DNA from: Paramacrobiotus richtersi
Taxonomy: Eukaryota > Tardigrada > Eutardigrada > Parachela > Macrobiotidae
Direction: 5' to 3'
DNA: 24,510 bases
Assembly: GCA_034698045.1 (NCBI GenBank)
Contig: JAQGAU010000728.1
Coordinates: 1 to 24,510, forward strand
Shown here: positions 1 to 8,945 of the stretch, one piece after another
Numbering within the stretch: position 1 is the stretch's first letter
Layout of the letters: every line of letters starts with the position of its first letter
Made by a program: the position numbers and the translations under genes
The notes under the pieces: model-generated
The model's database searches: none
What the model saw: only the letters and a program-made list of their open reading frames with translations
Told to the model about the DNA's origin: nothing

Positions 1-134
1 TAAATCAACAGGCATGTACAAAAAAATGTCCGCACCGTCTCGGTAAATGCAGAAAACAAAAAATGTCATCAAACGACAACGTATGAAATTAAATGTAGAT
101 ACCACACACTTTAACGTTAGATGTATGTACATAC

Positions 135-598
135 TGTGAAACCATCGAATAATATTCCAGCGTGGGTCCTCGTCCGACTTCGTCCTGGTACTGGATTTCC
201 AAGAACTGCCGCATGTACGCACACTCATCCATAGTAGTCTGTATTTGGACAGGGAGATTCCTTTCGCGATACAACCCGTTTCCGTCGTTCAATAGGCGGA
301 AGAACATGATCATGGGCGCTCGACGAGCTCTACTGGCTCAGCCTGGCTGTTACTGCTATTTAACGCTATCCCCGGATTGGCATCCATCAAGCGCTGCCTG
401 GCGCGGTCCCGATCGAAGGCCGTAAGAAAGAACATTTGCTGATTTGCAATCCGAATTCAAAAAAGAGGAAAGGAGCATCAACTGCAATCTTTATCATCCA
501 CGATGGCATCCAGTAATAATCATCCTAGGATCCCGCATCTGGCGATTATTCTTTGGTTAGCAGTTTGCTGTTCAGAAATTCCAGTTCACCCAGACGAG
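135..598 (-). pseudogene. TRIP12/Ufd4-type HECT E3 ubiquitin ligase fragment, multiply frameshifted
   Basis: Reading the minus strand from 598 down, collinear similarity to animal TRIP12 jumps between frames. About 597-551 gives ELEFLNSKLLTK; 553-511 NNRQMRDPRMIITG; 509-453 MPSWMIKIAVDAPFLFFEF; 442-345 QQMFFLTAFDRDRARQRLMD; 300-259 PPIERRKRVVSRKE; 258-138 a stretch ending EIQYQDEVG then RGPTLEYYSMVSQ. The segments match, in order, the TRIP12 region leading into the HECT domain. TRIP12 family members bind E2 and transfer ubiquitin through a HECT cysteine; that part is not in this window. The usual EVGTGLGPTLEF motif has lost about two residues here. After VSQ a GTATGT donor follows, so an exon edge is kept, which argues for a duplicated rather than a retrotransposed copy. 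At least five frame changes in 460 bases make it non-functional as read. The nearby genes read cleanly, so poor sequence quality is a less likely cause. TRIP12 was recognised from memory of the family, not by a search. Confidence 0.72.
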
Positions 599-1379
599 GT
601 AAAAGTTCAAATAAATAAATTATGAAAAAAGCGTGAATATGAAAAAAATGGCATGAAAATGGATATGGCGAACGATGAAAAACACCAATCGCCGTGATTG
701 AAGCAAGCGAAATACCAGGCAAACCAGGAAGACCAGGCAGCCCAGCCAGCTCGGAAATATCAAAGAGGAAGAAAGTTCAGGTAATCGCCGCGATAGAAGC
801 AATCGAAATAGTAGCAACCAGGAAGACCAGGCAGCCCAGCCAGCTCGGAAATAATCAAAGAGGAAGAAAGTTCAGGTAACCGCCGTGATAGAAGCAATCG
901 AAATAGTAGCAACCAGGCAAACCAGGAAGACCAGGCAGCCCAGTCCGGAAATAAGCGCAGAGATGTCGTGGCTGTAAGAAATGTCAAAAACGCAAACTCC
1001 TGCTGGCGGTCACGTAAGTCCGCTTGTCGGAAATGCATTTGATCTTGCTGCTACTGTTTACATGAAAAGGACAAGCTTGGTACGTCATAAGCAAACACAA
1101 GCATTAAACATTGCTGTTAGTAGTTTTGTTATCCGTTCCAGTACAAGGCAATTTCGCACAAGTGACAATTAACAAGCCCGTTGAAGCGTAGTACGCTTAA
1201 TGAGAAAACAGTGTGTACTGTACAATTTCTAACTAGACATAGTCAAAAACAAAGTGTTTTGTGAACTTCACACAGAGGACACGAATGGCCGGTTAGTACA
1301 AACTCCAAGGCGGTCAAATATGTACAAGATCCAAAAAAAGTCGATCCGTTTACGCGGTCCTTCTGGAGGTAATGAACTC
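599..1379. other. intergenic stretch, no supported gene outside the tandem repeat
   Basis: Besides the ~95-bp repeat I see only short open frames without recognisable content. A plus-strand frame running on from the third repeat copy ends in a Cys/Arg-rich tail near 1040 and contains a GTAAGT donor-like site around 1015. No polyadenylation signal for the minus-strand gene that ends at 1380 is evident. Confidence 0.5.
683..957. repeat. ~95-bp tandem repeat, about three diverged copies
   Basis: The string AATCGCCG, or AACCGCCG in the last copy, recurs at 687, 783 and 878. Each copy runs on through a GATAGAAGCAATCGAAATA-like stretch and a GACCAGGCAGCCCAG block. Copy 1 lacks about 7 bases after GAAATA. 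Copy 2 lacks a 9-base GCAAACCAG insertion that copies 1 and 3 carry. Copy 3 stops early, near 957. The unit is not a multiple of three, so the reading frame changes from copy to copy. In one frame copy 1 reads a short collagen-like PGKPGRPGSP. In another, copies 2 and 3 read an Asn/Arg/Gln-rich string starting GNRRDRSNRNSSNQ. Confidence 0.8.
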
Positions 1380-2641
1380 TTACTTCTGAGAGGCCGCGAG
1401 CATCTTGCGGAGCTTCCTGAATAAAAAGCGCGAAACAATTTAAACAGAAGGCATATGCTGGATCACATTAACAAATGTATCATCAAAGACAACTTTCTAA
1501 TCCACTGGCTATACTAAAAAATGGCGAGAAAGTGATTTGTCTCTTACCAAGCTAACGCTGACTTGACGGCCTGCTCGTCTTTCACAACATCAATTGTCAT
1601 GCTTTGCTGCTCGATGACAGAATCTGGTTCCTGTTTCTTGGCAGTTTCTTTGGCCTCAGCCAGCTTGAGGACCGTAATTTGATGGTCTTTGGTCTTCCTA
1701 ACAACATTCCAGCTCTGCTCATCTGCTTCCTTTCGTGAAGTGTTCCCACGGACGCCGGCCTCGCTGTGCTGGGGATTCTTCTTGATGTAGTCATCCAGCA
1801 AGAACCGGGTGCTGCTCAGATCAGAAGCCATCTTCAGGAAGTCCTTTGCCGCTTTCGCTCTCACAGCATCGATGGTCGTCTTCGAACCACCAATCTGAAC
1901 CGTCTGGCTCGCGTTTTCTGCCATAAGGGCGCTGTTTTTCTGGAGGAGTGCCTGGTTTTCTTCTTCCTTGCGCTGAATCACATCTTCCAGTTCTTTGATC
2001 CTGATCTTTGCCGCGTTCAACAAACCTGCATCGACAATCGGATCATCCTGGTTCATATTCTGTTCGCCTGACTGAGCTGAAAGAACTGCGGCTGGATGAG
2101 GAGTTCCTGTAATGTTGCTGGATACCGGTCCGTCAGCCTGAAACAGCCAATGATATTAACACCGTCACATAACATAACCGCTGTTGCATACCTTAGCGAT
2201 GATGACGCCAGATCGCGATCCGGGATTAACGGGTTTCGGTTCCACCAACGCCGATGGAGCGCCCAACGGGCGCAACCCTTTCTTGATAATCTGTCCTGAC
2301 CCGGGAGGCTTAATGGTATTCACTTTGGGCGTTTTATTCTGTACCGATGCCACATTGTCCTTTAAACAGCTGACTTTCGAAGGCAGGAGGGCCGGGGATT
2401 CCTGAGGTGCCGTTCCTGCTGCGCAGGTCATCGTGGATCCGTGTGGCTTCCCCTTGGCAGCGGTCAAGGGATTTTGTTTTTCAGCCTTTTGCTGGGAGAC
2501 GCTGCCACAGGACGCTGGGACCATGTTCGGGGACATCGGTAGAGATGGCTGAATCTTCGGCTTCAGGGCTGCGTTAGATGGGGTAGGGATTCGGGATGGT
2601 GTGTGCCCAGGACGCACTCCAGTTGGCTTTTTTGTCGACAT
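1380..2641 (-). CDS. Pro/Ser/Lys-rich coiled-coil protein with an SxIP motif (candidate EB1-binding protein)
   Basis: Three exons on the minus strand: 2641-2192, 2137-1548 and 1416-1380, giving 358 residues. Intron 1 (54 nt) is AAG|GTATGC to GTTTCAG; intron 2 is TTG|GTAAGA to TTATTCAG. All junctions keep frame and the last exon adds a short KLRKMLAASQK tail before TAA. The start is the ATG in GCGGAAATGTCG; the frame is open upstream to a TGA near 2720 without another ATG. Residues 1-180 are low complexity, rich in Pro, Ser, Lys and Ala, with HTPSRIPTPS at 13-22, an SxIP motif in the basic Pro/Ser setting known for ligands of EB1 at microtubule plus ends. Residues about 188-231 form a predicted coiled coil (IKELEDVIQRKEEENQALLQ). 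The C-terminal third is charged. I recognise no family; microtubule tip or spindle binding is inference from the motif. Confidence 0.72.
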
Positions 2642-3441
2642 TTCCGCAAATACTCCAGTCAAAAATTGTCCGATCCAGTGTCGACTCTTCTCCACAATAA
2701 GATACAGAATAATTCCCTTGGATCAAGTGGTATACCGCTGACTGATTTAATGACCTTTAAAAGTTTGGAATGTTTTTACAAATAAATTCACTCAGCCGAG
2801 CAAGCTCATGAAGAACTGATTTGCAGACTACACAAGCAACGAGATTTCAGGGCATGCTGAAATGCAGCTGCGCTTGAGAGGGATGGATCAGCGCTCGGAA
2901 AAAAGTGACTTTCCAAAGCCGATTACGCGGCAGTCTTTTGTGTGCTGCATTTCTATCCCGGACGCGACGCGTATTATACTGGTAACTGGATGCGCAGACG
3001 GACAGATGACGCACTGGTCTGTTGGCCTACGCCCTTCGTCGGAATGGAAATTCCGAGTGAGGAGTTGCTTCTATGAATGGAATGAGATTTCCAAGAAGTT
3101 TGGCAGTTTTTTAATTAATTCTTGTCTGAAACGAGCGATGCAGCTGAACAACATCTCACAGTCTTGTTATACAATTCATGATCACAAAACGAAATAAAGC
3201 CAACATTCTCACAAACATCCTTGAGCCACACAGAAAAACCTCTCCACCATCAGAACATTTTGGTATTCTCTCATTTTGTTATCACAAGAGATCGTCAATC
3301 AATCCAGTAAAAAAAGTACTTCACGATGAAAATCTGAACGAAATGCGGGTTAAGAACAATTGCACATGATGATGAGCCATGAGGAAGCAACGAAATGAAA
3401 GGAACATTTTGACCACGGACAAAGAAAATCCAAGATCCACA
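2642..3441. other. spacer between two minus-strand genes, no confident gene
   Basis: This would hold the 5' flank of the coiled-coil gene and the 3' flank of the CBM gene. A plus-strand frame from an ATG at 2862 to 3197 (111 codons) contains a faintly WD40-like stretch, CCISIPDATRIILVTGCADG then QMTHWSV, with no flanking repeats or splice support. On the minus strand an ATTAAA at 3115-3110 is a weak polyadenylation candidate for the CBM gene, about 330 bases after its stop. Confidence 0.35.
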
Positions 3442-6400
3442 TCAGTCCATGACGCACAGCGTGTGCACGTCCTCCTCGGTGTCGCCAACGTAATACTTCA
3501 TCGTTTCCTATAACACAAACAGTATCATTAATAATATCAGTTGAAAAAAAATTTTATTTATGATTATATCATTATTTTATTTATTAATAAAATTAATAAT
3601 TTTAATAATAATATTTTCAATTAATTAATATGCAACATGACTGCCAACCACATAAAAACAAATTTCACACAAAATTAAAAACGGCAACATTACTGGCATA
3701 ATACAAGCAAAACAATTACATGATTAAATGTAAAACGAACAAAAATTTAATATTCAAAATGCAAAAGCCAAACAAACATTTGTAGAAAAATTAAGAAACA
3801 ATTTCTGCATGAAAAACAAGGAATAAAAAAATTAAATGAAATAAAGAATCACGAAGTCGAAAGTTTGATACTGATACTGAAAATTCAAACATTTGAATTC
3901 AATTTAAAATTGAAATGAAAAAATAAAATGCAGAAAAGAAATGCCTGTAATCGAACACAAACTAACGATTTACCCGATCAGGATCCGTGCGCACAGCGCC
4001 ATCCACCATGAAGTTGAACATGTACACGGTGCCTTTGGTGACGGGAAAGCTGAAGGCAAAACCACCCTTTTCCCTGCAATACAAACAAAAAGCAAAATTA
4101 GAAACATTTTCTAATGGGGAAAATAACCACTATAAAAAAATTTCTACCCGGCAAAGCAACAAATTTATTTATTTACATTAATTTTAAATGAATAAAAATC
4201 AACCAACAACACATGTACAGACTATCAACCAGATTTATTATTCAATTTGCTGAATTATTGCTATATTTAATTACCTTTATTTTATCAACTACTATTATCA
4301 TTTTATTAATTTGCTGAATGATTAATATATTTACTTCATTAATTTGATATATTAATTTTATTTTATGAATTATTATTATGAACAATTACTAGATGAACAA
4401 CAATGAACGATGAACAATGCACAACAATTATTATTCACAGAATCATGGACCCAGACGACTTACAGACGCTGCATGGGTTGTGGCTGCCAGTGGGAGAAGG
4501 TCCCGCGCACGGCCACCTCGTCGCCTTCATGTTTCCACTCAATCTCCTGCAGCACGCCCACTTCCTCCGCACCGGCCAGACCCACAAATGACACCGCGGA
4601 CTGCGATGGAAACGGAGCGTTGACGCTGGTCTACACATGGACAATGATCAGATAAGATCACAGCATTCGGGTGATCGATGAGGAAAAAAGGCACAGAAAA
4701 AAGCGAAAATTCACGATACCACAACTATACACAAGTCAGTTTTTCCGGTGAATCTACGGCAAACCTAAAGCTTTTTTTCGAAATTTAATTAGAAATAAAA
4801 CTAGTAGGTATATCAACATTGACTAACCCAATAGATGATTCTTGTTATAAAATTAACGTTTAATTGTCAGGAAAGATCATGATGCTTTTATTGTTATGAT
4901 TCGTATCATGATTGGTATCGTGATTTCACTGTGCTGCTGTTAAATTATCCGAAATCTACACCGACGCTGCATACCGGTTCATCAACCAGCGCCACGGGCG
5001 ACTCCATACGGTTCACTTCAGGACACTCCTCGGCACGGCGCTTCTCATCGGCCACCTCGGCAGTGGTCAGTTCGCGTACTTCCTGTTGGACAACGAAGAA
5101 CATCCAATGTAGATTCTGTATCTTCACAGCACACGCACAGGAAGCACATTCAGCAGACATAACACGAGCACAATCAGACGGCGATGAAAGGGACAGATTT
5201 CGATAAAAAATCGGAATAATGACACAGTCACACGCATGCAGCATACAGGCCATTGACCTACATCTGACTCATGAATATCCGTCAGACTGTGCCCGTCCAC
5301 CTCCAGAATACGCGATCCCTTCGCATAACCCCGACAACGTAACCGTATCACATCAACAAATCAAATCAAATGAATAATTTACAATAAACTTTGCAATTAA
5401 TTTGTCGTAATTACCAATACAAAATATAAATAATAAAATAAATAAATAAATTAACAAAATAAAATAAATAGATTACATAAATAATAATTTCAGATAAATA
5501 ATCATGTTGAAAACAATCCGGGCATTCCGGTGAAGTAATGTCGCACTATATTGTTTTCAAACATTAGACCTTAACGTGACCCGTTACAACGTATTACGTA
5601 CCATTAAACCGTATTATTTAAATTCTAATTTTCGATGATTTCCAGAATCAAAAAGGTGATAAATGGGATTACAATCTGCAAAAAGAATCTCACCAGATCG
5701 GAATCGGGTTCGGACACGGCATACTCGGGAACTTCCAGGGTGGTGCGTTCAACCATGGTCACTACAAACAGACCAACTTGCTGTTACCATGTTTTTTCCG
5801 CTGATAATATATTTCTAATAAAATAATGCATTTCTTATCTGTAATTAGTTGTATTATTAGTATTTGTGTTATTATTGTAGTATTAATTATCAAAATTTCT
5901 TTTCATCCATAACGCGTGAAAAAATGACAATCCAGTACCAGGGATTCAAAAGATCAACGATACGAACAATCAGCACATGTGGCATAAGCTTACCATAACT
6001 GCCGCGTTTGCTGAGGGACACTTCCTCGATCTTTTCAATGGTCACCGTCAGGTCACCCAAATCGCCCTGCGCACGAAGATCGCTGGATGGCGCGGCCGGC
6101 GGAGCTAGCACAGAAAATCGGTCGAAGAATGTACAATAATAATGCATTTCGGCTACATATTAGATATACTAATAAATTATAAAATAATACACTTTCTGTT
6201 CGCTCTCCGTGTGTCTTCTTGTACAGGTTCCCATCATTACTGCATAAAATTATTATTTTCATCATTTAATGTTTTTTTTATTAAATAAAAGAGAATTTTT
6301 ATTTCTATTTTTTTATTATTCCTTGTTTTTATTACTTATTACGCATATACTGTACAGTGTACTGATTTTATAATTTATTTTATACAGGAATTATTTTTTA

Positions 6401-8945
6401 CCTGGTTGAGGAGAAGCGCGAGCGGGCACGGGCGGAGCCGGGGTCACGGGCTTGCTGGGTTCCATCGGCGTAGATACTGGTCAAAAATAACGCACATCAA
6501 CAACTAATAATAAAACGATCCAAGCACGAATAAATTATTCACAAAATTATACAAACAAAATTGCGCAATTACCGGTATGTCACCTGTTACTGCGAGACAC
6601 ACTGTTCTGGAAATAATTTTTTTAAGAATATAATGGAGACATTAAAAAGAAATTCATCACCGCAAAAAAGCAATAAAAAATTCTACACACTACATAATTT
6701 ATCCCTGTATTTATGCAGTATGCCAACCGATCAAGCAATCCCACAATCTCGCTCCACCTACCAATTTCCTCCATTTTGGCCAGCGGAATCGTCGCCTCCA
6801 TGGACAAACGTTTCTCCACGTTCTTCCCCAAACCATGCTCCTTAATCTCCAGCTGCTGCATACCTTCCAGGACAGGGGGGCGGGGCGCCGAGGGCTGGAC
6901 CAGCCCTGCCGGGGACTGGTGCAGCTGCACCGGGATGGAATGGGAACGCTCGTTCTTCTGGCCATCGTGATCGCCGGCCGTCTCCGCGTCAATGTAGCGC
7001 AGACTGTTGGAACGCCCGTTGGTGTCCTTGCTCTACAAATAATTTACTTTATTAATTACGGCACTAATGTACATCGTTAATAGTATCAATAATTAGTTTA
7101 ATAACTGTACGATTATTTGCATTAATAACTGTATTAATAGTCATGTTAATAATCGTATTTTTAATTAGACAAATAGCTGCCTTATTAACTAGATTAATAA
7201 TTGTACTTTTAACTATACGAATAGTTTCCTTCAAAACTAGATCAATAATGGAATTTTTCATCAGACGAATAATTTTCTTACCAATTAGATTAATGCTTGT
7301 ATTTTTAATTATACGGATAATTTCACTATTAATTCCGATTATTAATTATATTCGTAGTTTTTATCAATAACTGTACTATTAATTACATTAATGATTATGT
7401 TGATAATTAATAATTGTGAAAACAACGCCTAACTTCCCAATTTTATTACAAAATTTTTCCAATACGAAAATTTTCCGTAATTTTTCCCCTTAAACAGAAA
7501 AGTCCCTGGATGTCAATAAAAACCTGACCGAGGTACAATGACATGCAATTCCCGCAACAAACACATCCAGACACTAAGATAATGATCGTTTGAACCAGGA
7601 ACTAGCCACTCTCTCATGGGAGCCAGCTCGCGGTTATTCACTGGCGACTAATTAGCCAACATTTACACAGCGGTGGCCACTGTTTGCCAGCATCTTTTTC
7701 CCTCATCATGCGCATCTTTCCCGTCGTGTCAGCGTATCACCCGCCAGTCACAACGTGGGGGAAATACCGGCGCGTCGGTCACGCTATATATACATTTATG
7801 GCAGACTTGAAAAAAATCAACCTCCATTGTTCAGTGTCAAATCAATGTCATGTCATCATAACCAGCCGACCTACACTTCAATCAATGATCAACAAATGTA
7901 GACTAACAATTTGGGAAATTATTTGTGATATTTTAAGCAAACAGCTCCAAAAAAAAATTTAAATAAGAAATTAAACACATTAAAAAATAGATTGAAAAGT
8001 TAAATGAAAATTATCTGTGAGGTTTTAAGAAAACAGCTCAAAAAATAATTAAGAAATTAAATACATTAAAAAAGTAGACTGAAAAGATGAATAAAAATTA
8101 AAATGTTTAAAAATGTTCACTTCCACAGAATTAGCTGAGCCAATCGTTCAGTAATTCTTTTCGAAAAGATAATAAACAATGTACCAAAGTTAATGGCAAT
8201 GCTTTCGCAAAAAATCTGGATTTTATCATAACATACCAGAAGCCACAAGTGTTCGGTGTTGAACGATGTACAACAATGCGTAAAAGCGTAGTATAATGGC
8301 ACTAGACTTCCTGATCGGGGTTAGTGTGAACGTTTTCAAGTTTACGCTCAGAACTGTCGTAGTTTTTTTTATCTGTATTAGTTTCGACCAGACTCGAAGT
8401 CCCTGTGCTCTAGTGTTGTAATAATAATAATTCTTCAGGGATGGAAAAAAAGTGTTAACACACAAATTCCAAACGTCACAGATTTGTTTAGTGTTGAATT
8501 TCGACAAGTTATTGACGTTTTTATTTTTTCATGTATTTTTCGAGCGGTCGTAAAGCAATAGGATAATGTTTACCAAACCTGATGCACTATTTCCCAAACG
8601 AGTTTTGAAGAAAAAAAACCAACAAGAAATGGCACAACAATTTCCGAAAAACGAGGAAATACCAGAATAAAATTGTAAAGTGATAAAGACCAATGAAACA
8701 AAACAACAGAATAGTAAAAAACAAAACAAATGGAGATGGAACAAAAATGTTAACAATTTTCCCCTGAAGACACGCCCACTCACCAGCATGGCCTCCTGGA
8801 CGCCCTTGCTGTCCCCGTTGGTGTCCACGTGCTTGACCGAGGTCGGCTCCTCGCTGGCCGCCACGACGCCCGCGGCGGCGCCGTTGGTGGTTTTGCCCTT
8901 GTGCACATCGAAACTGCCCTTGCGCTTGGACGAACTGCCACCCAT
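3442..8945 (-). CDS. N-myristoylation-type protein with C-terminal AMPK-beta-like carbohydrate-binding module (CBM48)
   Basis: Ten exons on the minus strand: 8945-8784, 7032-6762, 6476-6402, 6104-5994, 5761-5694, 5318-5262, 5082-4975, 4630-4464, 4073-3974 and 3507-3442. All introns are GT-AG and phases match throughout, giving 394 residues. A second in-frame donor (GTATGC at 6863) would shorten exon 2 by 34 codons. The start GCGACAATGGGT follows a TTGTAG acceptor-like site, so a 5' UTR intron is likely. The N-terminus MGGSSSKRKG has Gly2 and Ser6, the N-myristoylation pattern also seen in AMPK beta. The middle (55-300) is Pro/Ser-rich and acidic and I do not recognise it. Residues ~312-392 resemble the AMPK-beta glycogen-binding module: EWKHEGDEVAVRGTFSHW, then VYMFNFMVDGAVRTDPD. 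The protein ends right after this module, with no beta C-terminal domain for alpha/gamma binding. It is thus AMPK-beta-like, not a canonical subunit. Exon 6 has the weakest acceptor. Confidence 0.85.
7070..7410. repeat. 24-bp AT-rich minisatellite in intron 1 of the CBM gene
   Basis: From 7143 to 7334 the sequence divides into eight consecutive 24-base units (starts 7143, 7167, 7191, 7215, 7239, 7263, 7287, 7311) close to AGATTAATAATTGTA + TTTTTAATT. Alternate units are more alike, giving a 48-base higher period. More diverged units extend to about 7070 and 7410. Since 24 is a multiple of three, it produces a spurious plus-strand frame of hydrophobic 16-residue repeats (RLIIVLLTIRIVSFKT-like), which I do not regard as a protein. 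Confidence 0.85.
7540..7860. other. GC-richer island with a TATATATA box inside intron 1
   Basis: In an otherwise very AT-rich intron this stretch is clearly richer in G and C (for example CGTGGGGGAAATACCGGCGC near 7754). It holds TATATATA at 7785-7792 and a TCAGTG initiator-like string at 7831, though the spacing of 48 is longer than usual for a TATA promoter. It might be an internal promoter or enhancer, or merely a diverged insert. Confidence 0.25.
7915..8094. repeat. 90-bp tandem duplication in intron 1 of the CBM gene
   Basis: GAAATTATTTGTGATATTTT at 7915 and GAAAATTATCTGTGAGGTTT at 8005 start two diverged copies. Both continue through AAACAGCTC(C)AAAAA, AAGAAATTAAA(C/T)ACATT and a GA(T/C)TGAAAAG stretch. 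The period is about 90 bases. Confidence 0.75.

Noticed and set aside
2862-3197. 111-codon plus-strand frame with a WD40-like stretch
   Set aside because: Only one weak repeat-like segment, no neighbouring blades, and it sits between the ends of two minus-strand genes.
6622-6761. Read-through of CBM exon 2 beyond the second donor
   Set aside because: Composition turns AT-rich and the frame loses protein character after GTAGGT at 6761.
7143-7370. Hydrophobic 75-codon plus-strand frame, like a membrane repeat protein
   Set aside because: It is produced by the 24-bp AT-rich minisatellite, whose unit is a multiple of three, and lies in an intron.
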